Below, in pieces: positions 31,409 to 43,914 of a stretch of 64,000 nucleotides of DNA (position 1 is the stretch's first letter; every line of letters starts with the position of its first letter). Below the pieces are notes generated by a model that was not told the origin of the DNA, did no database searches, and saw nothing but the letters and a program-made list of their open reading frames with translations. Source of the DNA: Aeromicrobium sp. Leaf245 (GTDB taxonomy: Bacteria; Actinomycetota; Actinomycetes; Propionibacteriales; Nocardioidaceae); assembly GCF_942548115.1 (NCBI RefSeq), contig NZ_OW824151.1:1550001-1614000 (forward strand), given 5' to 3'. The position numbers and the translations under genes were made by a program.

Positions 31409-32224
31409 TCAGCGGTCGAGGTAGCGGGCCCGGGCCAGGCACCAAACGCCGTAGAGGCCGATCCCGATGGCGATCAGACCGAGCAGCCAGGGTCCGAACG
31501 GCTGCTCCAGGACGGTGCGCAGCGCCTCGTCGAGACCGCCGGAGCGGTCGGCGTCGCGGGTGAGGGCGGCGAAGCAGAACAGGCCGCCGACGATCGCGAT
31601 CGAGACGCCCTTGGCCAGGTGTCCGGCCGTGCCGAGGCGCACGAGCACGTCGCCCGAGGTTCCGCTGAGCCCCTCCGGCTTCAGGTGGTCGCGGTGCTGG
31701 TGGCTGAGCCCGCGCCAGGCGGTCCAGCCCCCGTAGCCGATGACCGCCAGGCCCACGATCCCGACGAGCACCGCGCCGGCGGGCAGCGAGAGCAGGCGAG
31801 CCGTCCACGTCTCGTTGCCCGAGCCACCGGAGCCGGAGCCGGAGCCGGTGGCGACCTGCGCCGCGCTCCAGCCCACGACGCCGTAGATGACCGCCTTGAG
31901 CAGGTCGGCCGCACGGTGCGCCCAGAGCGTGGCTCCCTCGTCCTGACGGTGGTCGAGCGTCGCCTCGAGCACGCGCCACAGCACCAGCACCGCCATCCCT
32001 GCGACGACCAGCCACAGGATCGTGCGACCGAACGGCTGCTGCGCGAGCTCGGCCAGCGCCCCCTTGGTGTCGGCCTTGCCGCTCGGGTCGCCCAGGGCCA
32101 GCTGGAGGGCGAGGAAGGCCACGACGAGGTGCACGAGCCCGTAGGCCACGAAGCCGAAGCGGACCAGGTTGTCCACCCAGTCGTCGTCGACGTGGGAGGC
32201 GACGTCGTCGGCGTCGATCGGCAT
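31409..32224 (-). CDS. DUF1206 integral membrane protein
   Basis: A 271-residue membrane protein with six predicted helices arranged as three similar pairs, each beginning with a G-x-x-x-x-G or G-x-x-H motif (FGFVAYGLVHLVVAF, HRAADLLKAVIYGVVGWSA, LGTAGHLAKGVSIAIVGGLF), as in the DUF1206 family of unknown function. A glycine/serine-rich stretch (about 126-136) joins two parts. ATG 32224 follows a TAGGCT box by six bases. It diverges from holA. Confidence 0.87.
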   Translation of the reverse strand: MPIDADDVASHVDDDWVDNLVRFGFVAYGLVHLVVAFLALQLALGDPSGKADTKGALAELAQQPFGRTILWLVVAGMAVLVLWRVLEATLDHRQDEGATLWAHRAADLLKAVIYGVVGWSAAQVATGSGSGSGGSGNETWTARLLSLPAGAVLVGIVGLAVIGYGGWTAWRGLSHQHRDHLKPEGLSGTSGDVLVRLGTAGHLAKGVSIAIVGGLFCFAALTRDADRSGGLDEALRTVLEQPFGPWLLGLIAIGIGLYGVWCLARARYLDR

Positions 32225-32230
32225 GGCCGG

Positions 32231-32280
32231 AGCCTACGCCCACGTCGGCTCCCCGGCCTGTCGGAGACGGACACTAGGGT
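32231..32280. promoter_or_regulatory. Divergent leaderless promoters
   Basis: TAGGCT on the minus strand (32236-32231) lies six bases before ATG 32224. TAGGGT on the plus strand (32275-32280) lies six bases before GTG 32287 of holA. Confidence 0.55.
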
Positions 32281-32286
32281 GGTCCC

Positions 32287-33258
32287 GTGGCGTCGCCGTT
32301 CGGGAAGATCCTGCTCATCACGGGCAGCGCTGAGTACCTGTCCGACCGCACCCGTGCGCGAGCCGTGGCCGCGATCAAGGCCGAGGACCCGCAGTGCGAC
32401 GTCGCGACCGCCACGTCCGGCGGGTTGGCTGCGGGCGAGATCGCGGGGCTCACCAGCCCGTCGTTGTTCAGCAGCGTCAGCGGGCTCGTGCTCACCGAGC
32501 TGCAGGACCTGCCCGACGTCGCCCAGGGCGAGCTGCTCGCGTACGCCGCCGACCCGAGCCCCGACGTCGCGGTCGTCCTCGTCCACGGCGGTGGTCAGAA
32601 GGGCAAGGGCCTGCTCGACAAGCTGCGCGCCCAGTCGTCGGTGCACGAGGTCAAGCACGAGGCTCCCAAGTACGAGCGCGACCACGCCCGCTGGGTGGCC
32701 ACCGAGCTGCGCGAGCTGGGCACCCGCATCGACGAGGAGGCGGCCACGCTCCTCGTCGCGGCCGTCGGGCAGGACCTGCGCGCCCTGGCCGGAGCGGCCG
32801 ACCAGCTCGCCGCGACGCTCGACTCCGGCACCGAGGTCACCGTCGAGGTCGTGCGGCGCTACTTCGGCGGTCGGGCCGACGTCCGCGGCTACGAGATCGC
32901 CGACGCCGCCATCGACGGACGCATCAACGTGGCGCTCGAGCAGGCGCGGTGGGCCGAGACCGCCAAGGTCGCCCCGGTGCTGGTCACCAGTGCGCTCGCC
33001 GCCGGGCTCCGCCAGCTCGCCCGCCTCGCCGACGCCCCGCCGCGTCTGGGCGAGGGAGAGCTCGCCCGCCACGTCGGCGCGCCCCCGTTCAAGATCCGCG
33101 TGCTCCGCCGTCAGCTGCAGGGGTGGGACCCGGCCGGCCTGGCCCGGGCTCTCGACGCGGTCGCCCAGGCCGACCTCGACGTCAAGGGTGGCGCGGCCGA
33201 GCCCGCGTACGCGGTCGAGCGCATGGTGCTGCAGGTCGCCGCGTCGCGTCGCCGCTGA
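32287..33258 (+). CDS. holA: DNA polymerase III subunit delta
   Basis: Clamp-loader subunit that opens the beta clamp, 323 residues. The N-terminal ILLITGSAEYLSDRTRARAVAAI is the degenerate AAA+ start, and the middle contains LVLTELQDLPD, followed by LLDKLRAQ and DLRALAGAADQLA, as in other HolA proteins. GTG 32287 follows a TAGGGT box by six bases. The order holA, rpsT (opposite strand), lepA is conserved in actinobacteria and helps the assignment. Confidence 0.9.
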   Translation: MASPFGKILLITGSAEYLSDRTRARAVAAIKAEDPQCDVATATSGGLAAGEIAGLTSPSLFSSVSGLVLTELQDLPDVAQGELLAYAADPSPDVAVVLVHGGGQKGKGLLDKLRAQSSVHEVKHEAPKYERDHARWVATELRELGTRIDEEAATLLVAAVGQDLRALAGAADQLAATLDSGTEVTVEVVRRYFGGRADVRGYEIADAAIDGRINVALEQARWAETAKVAPVLVTSALAAGLRQLARLADAPPRLGEGELARHVGAPPFKIRVLRRQLQGWDPAGLARALDAVAQADLDVKGGAAEPAYAVERMVLQVAASRRR

Positions 33259-33290
33259 CCCGGGGGCGGTCGGTGGGTCGGGCCGGCGGG

Positions 33291-33381
33291 TCAGAGGTAG
33301 GTGACGCACCGAACGACCTGGCCAGCGGTAGGTGTGACACCTCTCGAGGACGTTGACGGGTGCCAGGCCCACCTCTGACGG
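33291..33381. repeat. Palindromic intergenic element, degraded copy C
   Basis: TCAGAGGTAGGTGACGCACC (33291-33310), a second half-site AGCGGTAGGTGTGACACCT near 33324, and the inverted end GGCCCACCTCTGACGG (about 33366-33381) recall the elements at 1663-1771 and 61474-61583. The copy has diverged and lost one arm. It lies between the convergent holA and rpsT genes. Confidence 0.6.
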
Positions 33382-33420
33382 CCGGCATCCGCAGGGTCGA
33401 GGTGCCGCAGGAACGACGAA

Positions 33421-33442
33421 GGCCCCCGGGTGACCGGGGGCC
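33421..33442 (-). terminator. Hairpin terminator of rpsT
   Basis: GGCCCCCGG and CCGGGGGCC pair across a four-base loop, 24 bases after the rpsT stop on the minus strand. On that strand CTTCGTCGTTCC follows. Confidence 0.8.
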
Positions 33443-33465
33443 TTCGTGCGAGCTGTGGGGCTACG

Positions 33466-33726
33466 TCAGAGCGACGCGGCCTTCTTGGCGATCGACGACT
33501 TGCGGTTCGCCGCCTGGTTCTTGTGGATGACACCCTTGCTGGCGGCCTTGTCGAGCTTCTTGCCGGCGTCGGCGGCGAGGACCTTGGCCTGCTCGGCGTC
33601 GCCGGACTCGACCGCAGCGTGGAAGCGGCGCACGGCCGTCTTGAGGGCGGAGCGGACCGACTTGTTGCGCTCGCGAGCGGCCTCGTTCTGACGGTTCCGC
33701 TTGATCTGCGACTTGATGTTCGCCAC
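33466..33726 (-). CDS. rpsT: 30S ribosomal protein S20
   Basis: Small basic ribosomal protein of 86 residues binding the 5' domain of 16S rRNA. The start [30 protein letters not shown] is split over the known helices, and the end [18 protein letters not shown] is the standard S20 signature. It is a single gene on the minus strand with its own terminator, between holA and a small membrane-protein gene. Confidence 0.97.
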   Translation of the reverse strand: MANIKSQIKRNRQNEAARERNKSVRSALKTAVRRFHAAVESGDAEQAKVLAADAGKKLDKAASKGVIHKNQAANRKSSIAKKAASL

Positions 33727-33892
33727 GTGGCTGACCTGTTCTCTCGTGCGTGAAGGGCGTGGTGCAAGTGTGAGGGCGCACCGGTAGGCACGCGACCGCT
33801 CACACTACCAGCGTCGGGCAGCCGCACCCAAATCGCCCGTGCGTGCTCGTGCCGAGGGGACGCACTCCGACGACCGAGCGACCGCGAACCCT

Positions 33893-33898
33893 TACGAT
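33893..33898 (+). promoter_or_regulatory. -10 box TACGAT, leaderless start
   Basis: TACGAT is followed by seven bases and ATG 33906. Confidence 0.5.
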
Positions 33899-33905
33899 CC
33901 GAGTC

Positions 33906-34247
33906 ATGCAGACGCTCTACAACGTGCTCGTGGTGCTCCACATCATCAGCTGGGTCGTGGCCCTCGTCAGCTACGCGTCGGTCGCCCGTCGGCCGCAGAT
34001 CACGCCCTGGATCGCCCACGGCGTCGGCGCTGCGTTCGTCCTCGGCATCGCCCTCACCGGCATCGCCTCGGCCAGCGACGCCGTCGCCGACCCGAACAAC
34101 GCCAAGGTCGGGGTGAAGCTCCTGGTCGCCCTCGTCGCCGTCGGCCTGGCCCACGGCACGCGTCGGCGGCCGTCGCCGAACCCCGTCGCACACGTCGTCG
34201 CCGCGCTCATCGTCGTGAACGTCGCGATCGCCTACCTCTGGACGTGA
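33906..34247 (+). CDS. Small four-helix membrane protein
   Basis: A 113-residue hydrophobic protein with four predicted helices (about 4-24, 36-55, 70-86 and 94-112). The first has [10 protein letters not shown], with a histidine that could face the membrane interior, as in small DUF2269/CopD-like proteins, but no family can be assigned safely. ATG 33906 follows TACGAT by seven bases, so it starts its own leaderless transcript. lepA follows 82 bases later. Confidence 0.7.
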   Translation: MQTLYNVLVVLHIISWVVALVSYASVARRPQITPWIAHGVGAAFVLGIALTGIASASDAVADPNNAKVGVKLLVALVAVGLAHGTRRRPSPNPVAHVVAALIVVNVAIAYLWT

Positions 34248-34329
34248 GCCGCCTCGGTCGACCGAGCCGGGCGGCCGCTCCGACGGGTGCGGTCGGCGGT
34301 CTGGCCGCAGATGGGAGGATGGACCCATC

Positions 34330-36198
<1,869 letters not shown>

Positions 36199-36216
36199 TC
36201 CGCCGCTCCCTTCGGA

Positions 36217-37455
36217 TCAGCGCGCGCCGAGGGCCGCGGCCACCTCGTCGGCGGCTCGCGTGCCCGAGGTCAGCGCCCCTTGGATGGAGGGTGTCTCGCG
36301 GTGGTCGCCGCAGACGAAGACGCCGCCGCCGACGTCGGCGGGTCGCCGCAGCTGCAGGGGCGCGAGGGCCCTCGGCAGCGCCCGGCCGACGTCGTGGCGC
36401 ACCAGCAGGTCCCACGCGCCGACGTCGGTGCGCCACAGGCGGGCCGCCTGCGTCAGCGCCGCCGCGTCGGAGAGACCGGCCCCGGCGAGCGCGGTCACCT
36501 GCACCAGGTCGCGCCCCGGCGGGGCGTAGCCGGGAGCGGCCGCCGAGACGACGGCCGTGTTGACCACGGGCCCGCGGTCGCCGTCGACGACCAGCAGACG
36601 GTCCTGGGGCATGCCGGTGGGCGCACTGAACCACCACGTCACGAGCCCGCCCACGGGAGGTACCTCGGGCACCGCTTCCAGACCGGCCGCGTCGTGGACG
36701 TCGGTGGCGACGACGGCGGCGCGGGCCTCGATGGACCCGGACCCCGTGCGGACCGTGGTGCCCTGCGGGCTGCGGTCGACGCCCACCACCCGCACGCCCG
36801 TCTCGGCCGGACGTTGCAGTCCGGCGGCGAGCTGGGCGGGCAGGGCGCGCATGCCGTCGCCCGGAACGGCGGGGGTGCCGAGCAGGAACCACCGGACCAG
36901 CAGCCGTGCGTACCGGGACGAGGTGGCGCCGGTGTCGTCGGCCAGGACACCGGCCAGGAAGGGCTCCAGCACCTGTCGGCGCAGAGGTCCGCGCACCCCG
37001 GCGAAGTCGAGGGACTCCGCCAGGGTGTCGTCGGCCCGGCTCATGATGCGCTTCTCGCCGCCCAGGATCGGGGCCGCCCAGCGCGCGAGGGCCGCCAGCT
37101 CTCGCGGACGCAGCAGACCACTGCGCAGGGTGGAGGCGAGGAGGCCGGGCTCGCGACGCGGGTCGCCGATGGTCGCCACCGAGGCTCCGCGGCGTACTCG
37201 CACCCCGGCTGCGAACGGCTTCAGGTCCAGCGCCTCGAGGTCGACCAGGTCGCGCAGAGCAGGGTAGGCCGGGTTGAGCAGCTGGAAGCCGACGTCGCAG
37301 AGGTGGCCGTCGACGACGTCGGTGCGCACGCGGCCGCCCACGTCGTCCGCGGCCTCCAGCAGACGTGCATCGATGCCCATGCGCTGCAGCCGCGTCGCGC
37401 ACGCCAGCCCGGCAAGCCCTGCTCCCACCACCACCACGTCGGTCCGCTCTGCCAT
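36217..37455 (-). CDS. FAD-dependent oxidoreductase (amine oxidase / phytoene desaturase-like)
   Basis: A 412-residue flavoprotein. The dinucleotide motif GAGLAG is at 11-16, followed by the ribose-binding acidic residue in LLEAADDVGGRVRTD. The middle LARWFLLG-like and GGLVTWWF regions form the substrate domain, and the C-terminal FVCGDHRETPSIQGALTSGTRAADEV is the second FAD contact found in monoamine oxidase and carotenoid desaturase families. The substrate is unknown; no carotenoid or polyamine genes are nearby. ATG 37455 is chosen as the start of the Rossmann fold. Confidence 0.85.
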   Translation of the reverse strand: MAERTDVVVVGAGLAGLACATRLQRMGIDARLLEAADDVGGRVRTDVVDGHLCDVGFQLLNPAYPALRDLVDLEALDLKPFAAGVRVRRGASVATIGDPRREPGLLASTLRSGLLRPRELAALARWAAPILGGEKRIMSRADDTLAESLDFAGVRGPLRRQVLEPFLAGVLADDTGATSSRYARLLVRWFLLGTPAVPGDGMRALPAQLAAGLQRPAETGVRVVGVDRSPQGTTVRTGSGSIEARAAVVATDVHDAAGLEAVPEVPPVGGLVTWWFSAPTGMPQDRLLVVDGDRGPVVNTAVVSAAAPGYAPPGRDLVQVTALAGAGLSDAAALTQAARLWRTDVGAWDLLVRHDVGRALPRALAPLQLRRPADVGGGVFVCGDHRETPSIQGALTSGTRAADEVAAALGAR

Positions 37456-37676
37456 GGACCCACGATCCCATCCCTGCTCTGGTCCGGCAGGGTTCGTCGC
37501 CTGGCCCGGCCTGCTGCTGGCCTTGATTCATGGCAGCACACCTCGGGCGGTCCACGAGCCGGCCGGATCGATCGGGCAGTCCGTCGTGACCAACTTTGCA
37601 CCGTGCTGCCCAGAGTGCCCAGAAAGAACCGGACATTGTTCTAGGGTGCTGTGCACGACGACGGCGGAGGATCACG

Positions 37677-39026
37677 GTGAGCGAAGAGTCCTGGCATGAG
37701 GCGCGCTTGATTCCGACATCGGGGATCAATGGAGCGCAAGAGCAGGAGCGGCGTGCGACGTCAGCACTACTTGCCGTTCTCAGCATCGTTCCTGACTACA
37801 GCCGATCGCTGTTGGGAAAGCTCGGGGCCCCGGCGGGAGGACTCACGTCCTTCATCGAAGTTCCTTTCGAGCTCGGCGGATCCCGGGTGTATCCGGACGG
37901 CTTGATCCGGATCAAGGGTCGCGCTGGACGGCAGTGGACCGCGCTCGTTGAAGTGAAGACGGGCAAGAACGTCCTGGAGACGACCCAGCTCGAGAACTAC
38001 CTCGACGTTGCGCGTGCTGAGGGCTTCGATGCGCTCATCACCATCAGCAACGAGATTCCGCCGACGCCCGGGCAGCATCCGACTGCCGTGGACAAGAGGA
38101 AGCTTCGCAAGGTCGTGATGCACCACCTTCCGTGGTCTGTGGTCCTCTCCACCGCGATCATGCAGAAGGAGCACCGAGGCGTCTCGGATCCGGAGCAGGC
38201 CTGGATCCTTGGCGAGCTCATCCGATACCTCGAGCACGAACGCTCTGGAGCACTGGATCTCGATGACATGGGCTCCAACTGGGTGTCCGTCAGGGAGTCG
38301 GTCCTTGCCGGGACCCTGAAGGCGAACGACAAAGCGGCGCCCGAGGTGACCTCGCGCTTCGATGCCCTGCTGAGGTACGCCGGGCTTCGTCTGGGGCAGC
38401 AGCTCGGGACGGACGTCAACCAGGTACTGACGCGCGCAGAAATCGCAGATCCGTCGATCCGAACGACCGAACTGGTGAAGTCGCTTGCCTCCGAAGGAGT
38501 CATGGCCGGTGCCATCAGGATCCCGCACGTCGTCGGTGACATCGTGGTGACCGCTGATGTTCGAGCAGGGAAGCTCCAGTGCCACGTCGATGTCGACGCA
38601 CCACGGGAGGGCCGGGCCCTCACTCGGGTCAATTGGTTGCTGCGGCAGCTCAAGCACGCTCCCGACGACACGCGGATCGAGGTGTTCGTCGCTCGATCTC
38701 GGGCGAGTACGGCTGCGGAGCTGCTGATCCACGCGCGTGAGAACCCCAAGATGCTCGTCCTGGATCCGCAGAAGGAGATCAAGTCCTTCCGAGTGGCCTG
38801 CTCCGCCAAAGCCGGCACGAAGCGAGGTCGAGGCCGGGGCGCATTCATCGACAGCGTCATCGATCTCGTGGACGACTTCTACGGAGAGGTGCTGCAGCAC
38901 CTCAAGGCTTGGTCAGCGGCGCCACCGAAGTTGCGGCAGGTCGAGGAGCCTCCGGAGCTGCCGGCTTCGCTCTCGTCGACTGGTCTGTCGTCGCAGGATG
39001 GCCCGGAGCCACCCGATCCAGTGTGA
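37677..39026 (+). CDS. PD-(D/E)XK nuclease-fold protein, possible single-gene defence factor
   Basis: A 449-residue protein whose N-terminal third carries a restriction-endonuclease-like core: D74 in VYPDGLIR, then E92-V-K94 in ALVEVKTG, and the helix QLENYLDVAR that often follows this core. The central and C-terminal parts (about 150-430) have no catalytic motif that I recognise; there is an RVNWLLRQLK block and a lysine-rich KRGRGRG segment. I recall similar actinobacterial proteins annotated vaguely as stress-response proteins. GTG 37677 has a clear GGCGGAGG site six bases upstream. GC content and codon use are milder than in neighbours, suggesting transfer. It stands alone between an oxidoreductase and a MOSC gene. 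Confidence 0.65.
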   Translation: MSEESWHEARLIPTSGINGAQEQERRATSALLAVLSIVPDYSRSLLGKLGAPAGGLTSFIEVPFELGGSRVYPDGLIRIKGRAGRQWTALVEVKTGKNVLETTQLENYLDVARAEGFDALITISNEIPPTPGQHPTAVDKRKLRKVVMHHLPWSVVLSTAIMQKEHRGVSDPEQAWILGELIRYLEHERSGALDLDDMGSNWVSVRESVLAGTLKANDKAAPEVTSRFDALLRYAGLRLGQQLGTDVNQVLTRAEIADPSIRTTELVKSLASEGVMAGAIRIPHVVGDIVVTADVRAGKLQCHVDVDAPREGRALTRVNWLLRQLKHAPDDTRIEVFVARSRASTAAELLIHARENPKMLVLDPQKEIKSFRVACSAKAGTKRGRGRGAFIDSVIDLVDDFYGEVLQHLKAWSAAPPKLRQVEEPPELPASLSSTGLSSQDGPEPPDPV

Positions 39027-39096
39027 GGTCGAGTGCGCTCGACACGATGAGGCCGCCTGACCGAGACGGTCCTCGAGCAGGCGAGGCGAGGATTCG

Positions 39097-39102
39097 TAGG
39101 AT
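39097..39102 (+). promoter_or_regulatory. -10 box TAGGAT, leaderless start
   Basis: TAGGAT is followed by six bases and GTG 39109. Confidence 0.55.
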
Positions 39103-39108
39103 GCGCTC

Positions 39109-39774
39109 GTGAGTGCGCACGTCGTGTCCGTGAACGTCGGCAAGGTCGTCGACGTCCCGTGGGGGAAGCTCAGGCGGTCGGGGATCGACAAGCGTCCCGT
39201 CGCCGGGCCCGTCCAGGTCCACCGCCTCGGGCTCGAGGGTGACGAGATCGCCGACACCAAGCACCACGGCGGTCCGGACCAGGCGGTCTACGCCTACGCC
39301 GCCGAGGACCTCGAGCGCTGGTCCGAGCTGGCCGGTCGCACGTTCGTGGCCGGACAGTTCGGCGAGAACCTCACCACGCGCGGGCTCGACGTGCAGGACG
39401 CGCGGCTGGGGGAGCGGTGGGCGGTCGGCTCGACGCTCCTCGAGGTGTGCGACGTGCGCATCCCCTGTGCGGTCTTCCAGGGGTTCGTCGACGAGCCCCG
39501 TTGGGTGAGGCGCTTCGCCGAGCACGGGGTCGTCGGTGCGTACCTCAGGGTCGTGCAGGAGGGCGTCGTCCAGGCGGGCGACCCGGTGCGAGTCGTCGAA
39601 CGTCGCGACCACGACCTCACCGTCGGGGCGGCCTTCCGTGCCCTCACGACGGATCGGGCGAGACTGCCGTCGTTCCAGGCCGAACCGAGGGTCTCGGCCA
39701 AGATCGCGCGGCAGATCGATGAGGTGCGCAACCACTCGTCCGGTGCCCCGAGAAGCGACCGACCAGTAGGTTAG
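39109..39774 (+). CDS. MOSC domain protein (YiiM-like)
   Basis: A 221-residue protein of the molybdenum cofactor sulfurase C-terminal fold. The signatures are LEGDEIADTKHHGGPDQAVYAYA, FVAGQFGENLTT and the conserved cysteine in RIPCAVFQGF, in the YiiM arrangement with a 3-alpha tail. Related YiiM proteins reduce N-hydroxylated compounds using molybdenum cofactor. GTG 39109 follows a TAGGAT box. The gene is monocistronic and 45 bases before the acyl-CoA synthetase gene. Confidence 0.88.
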   Translation: MSAHVVSVNVGKVVDVPWGKLRRSGIDKRPVAGPVQVHRLGLEGDEIADTKHHGGPDQAVYAYAAEDLERWSELAGRTFVAGQFGENLTTRGLDVQDARLGERWAVGSTLLEVCDVRIPCAVFQGFVDEPRWVRRFAEHGVVGAYLRVVQEGVVQAGDPVRVVERRDHDLTVGAAFRALTTDRARLPSFQAEPRVSAKIARQIDEVRNHSSGAPRSDRPVG

Positions 39775-39819
39775 GGTGAGCGGCACCACATTCCCCCGGA
39801 ACGTCGTGTGAGGACATCC

Positions 39820-41652
<1,833 letters not shown>

Positions 41653-41655
41653 TCC

Positions 41656-42846
41656 ATGACCTCGACCGAACGGCCCGCTCCCGACACCGGGGGCGGGCCG
41701 TTCGGCGTGCCCGCGACGGCAGCCGGATTCGGTGTGTACGTCCACGTCCCGTTCTGCTCGGTTCGCTGCGGCTACTGCGACTTCAACACCTACACCGCCG
41801 ACGAGCTCGGCGAGGGTGCCACCCGCGCGACGTACGCCTCCTCGGCGCTGCAGGAGGTGCGGCGCATGGCCGAGGCCGTCGGGCCCCGGCCGGTCGAGAC
41901 GGTCTTCTTCGGGGGAGGCACCCCCACCCAGCTCCCCGCCGACGACCTCGTCGGCGTGCTCCGGTCGATCGACGAGCACCTCGGGCTGCGCCCGGGTGCC
42001 GAGGTGACCACGGAGGCCAACCCAGACAGCGTCACGCCGGCGTCGCTGGCACGCCTGCGCGAGGGCGGCTTCACCCGCATCTCCTTCGGGGTGCAGTCCG
42101 CCGTGCCGCACGTGCTCGCCACGCTGGACCGGACGCACGACCCCGCCCGCGTCCCCGACGCGGTGCGCTGGGCCCGGGAGGCCGGGTTCGAGCAGGTGAG
42201 CCTCGACCTCATCTACGGCACCCCGGGTGAGTCGATGGACGACTGGCGGACCAGCCTGGACCAGGCGGTCTCCCTCGAGCCCGACCACGTCAGCGCCTAC
42301 GCGCTCATCGTGGAGGACGGGACGGCCTTCGCGCGCAAGGTCCGGCGCGGCGAGGTGGTCATGCCCGACGACGACGAGACCGCCGACAAGTACCTGCTCG
42401 CCGACGCGACCCTCACCGCGGCGGGCCTGGGTTGGTACGAGCTGTCGAACTGGGCCCGCGACGAGGCCGCACAGTGCCGCCACAACCTGCTGTACTGGCA
42501 CGGCGCCGAGTGGTGGGGCGTCGGTCCGGGCGCGCACTCCTACGTCGACCGACGGCGCTGGTGGAACGTCAAGCATCCTGCCGCCTACGCGCAGCGACTG
42601 GCTGCGGGCGACCCGGTCGAGGCCGACGGTGAGGACATCGACGCCCCCACGGCCGCTCTCGAGCGGATCATGCTGGAGATCCGGCTGAGGTCCGGTCTGC
42701 CCGTGGCGGCGCTCGACCCCTCGGTACGGGCGCAGGTGCCGGTGCTCGCCGCGCGCGGTCTGCTCGACGTCGTGGACGAGCGTCTCGTGCTCACCCTGGA
42801 GGGCCGCCTGCTCGCCGACGCCGTGGTCCGGGACCTCACGGACTAG
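41656..42846 (+). CDS. hemW: Radical SAM heme chaperone HemW
   Basis: A 396-residue radical SAM protein that delivers heme to respiratory enzymes; often misannotated as coproporphyrinogen III oxidase. The cluster-binding C34-SVR-C38-GY-C41 is present, followed by FFGGGTPTQLP and EANPDSVT, and C-terminal HemW motifs such as ELSNWARDEAAQCRHNLLYW are clear. The leader of about 20 residues before VYVHVPFC is variable. hrcA lies downstream in the same region, as in many actinobacteria. Confidence 0.92.
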   Translation: MTSTERPAPDTGGGPFGVPATAAGFGVYVHVPFCSVRCGYCDFNTYTADELGEGATRATYASSALQEVRRMAEAVGPRPVETVFFGGGTPTQLPADDLVGVLRSIDEHLGLRPGAEVTTEANPDSVTPASLARLREGGFTRISFGVQSAVPHVLATLDRTHDPARVPDAVRWAREAGFEQVSLDLIYGTPGESMDDWRTSLDQAVSLEPDHVSAYALIVEDGTAFARKVRRGEVVMPDDDETADKYLLADATLTAAGLGWYELSNWARDEAAQCRHNLLYWHGAEWWGVGPGAHSYVDRRRWWNVKHPAAYAQRLAAGDPVEADGEDIDAPTAALERIMLEIRLRSGLPVAALDPSVRAQVPVLAARGLLDVVDERLVLTLEGRLLADAVVRDLTD

Positions 42847-42958
42847 GACGCCCGCCCCAGTCCAAGGGACTTTCGTCATTCGGATGGCGTGACCAAAGGC
42901 ACGGTCCTACGGTGCTCCTGGGAGCAAGAAACGACTCGGGGGAGTTGGCGAGGGAGCA

Positions 42959-43876
42959 ATGCGCATCGCGCATTGGCCAGCTCTGATCAGCATGCTGGTC
43001 GGCATGGCCATCATCAGTGTGCCGACGTCTGCGGACGCGGCGCCACGCACCGTGCTGTGCACGGGATACAAGCAGTGCGCCGCCAAGGGGTACACCCACG
43101 GCGGCTACGCGTCGGTCCGGTCGCGGTCGTACTGGAACATGACGCCCGGTCGCAGCTGCACGAACTACGTCGCGTACCGACTCACCAGGAACCGACTGGT
43201 CGCGCGACCGCCCGGCACCGACGCCGCCCTCACGTGGGGCGCGGCCGCTCGGGCCGCCGGACTGCGGGTGAGCGCTTCGGCACCACGCCGTGGCGACGTG
43301 GCCTGGTGGAAGGCCGACCGAGGACTGGCCGGCAAGAAGGGGCACGTCGCCGTCGTGGAGCGGGTCCGCGCGGACGGTTCCATCGTCGTCTCCGAGGACA
43401 ACATGAACCGGACCTTCATGTGGCGCACCGTGCGACGAGGCTCGGGGTGGCCGTCCGGCTTCATCCGCTACCCCACGTCGGACGGGTCGCCGTCGGGCGT
43501 CCTGGAGTCGCTCGAGGCGACGGACGGCATGGTGGCGGTGCGCGGCGCGGCGAGCGAGCCCGACCGGTGGGGGCGTCCGGTCGCCTACACGGTCGCGCTG
43601 GGGGCGCCGCTGGACCGGGCGCCGGCGGAGACCTTCACGTTCTCCTCCGCCTACTTCCGGTTCTCGTGGCGACGCACCGTCCAGGTGCGCGGCGAGCTGC
43701 GCGCCTACCTGTACGCCCACAACGCCTCAGGCACCAGGGGCACGGACGTGCTGCTCGGCGTGGCCGACCTGGAGGTGCGGGACGACGGAACCACCCGGGG
43801 CGTCGCCGTGCCACGAGCGGACTGGCTCGACGACGTGGTCGCCCCGGTGCTCGGGCCGGTGGTCGGGCCGGGCTGA
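42959..43876 (+). CDS. Secreted CHAP domain protein (putative peptidoglycan amidase/peptidase)
   Basis: A 305-residue exported protein. A signal peptide spans about residues 1-27 (ending SADA). The CHAP domain covers about 45-165 with the catalytic C67 in RSCTNYVAYR and H129 in KKGHVAVVE, plus E146/N148 in VVSEDNMN. The remaining C-terminal part (about 170-290) is a beta-rich region without recognised repeats. The probable role is cleavage of peptidoglycan cross-links in the wall. ATG 42959 follows GCGAGGGAGCA. A TACGGT box lies about 47 bases upstream. Confidence 0.85.
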   Translation: MRIAHWPALISMLVGMAIISVPTSADAAPRTVLCTGYKQCAAKGYTHGGYASVRSRSYWNMTPGRSCTNYVAYRLTRNRLVARPPGTDAALTWGAAARAAGLRVSASAPRRGDVAWWKADRGLAGKKGHVAVVERVRADGSIVVSEDNMNRTFMWRTVRRGSGWPSGFIRYPTSDGSPSGVLESLEATDGMVAVRGAASEPDRWGRPVAYTVALGAPLDRAPAETFTFSSAYFRFSWRRTVQVRGELRAYLYAHNASGTRGTDVLLGVADLEVRDDGTTRGVAVPRADWLDDVVAPVLGPVVGPG

Positions 43877-43914
43877 CGGTCCTCGTCGGTGGGCCTCGCG
43901 AGACGCCGTGCCGC

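Noticed and set aside
37625..37642. LexA (SOS) box upstream of the PD-(D/E)XK gene: AGAAC and GTTCT half-sites
   Set aside because: The spacing is eight bases instead of four for actinobacterial LexA sites (GAAC-N4-GTTC), so binding is unlikely. The overlap with TAGGGT remains only a curiosity.
42885..42958. A start of the CHAP protein upstream of 42959
   Set aside because: The ATG at 42959 begins a proper signal peptide and follows a purine-rich site; nothing upstream is needed.
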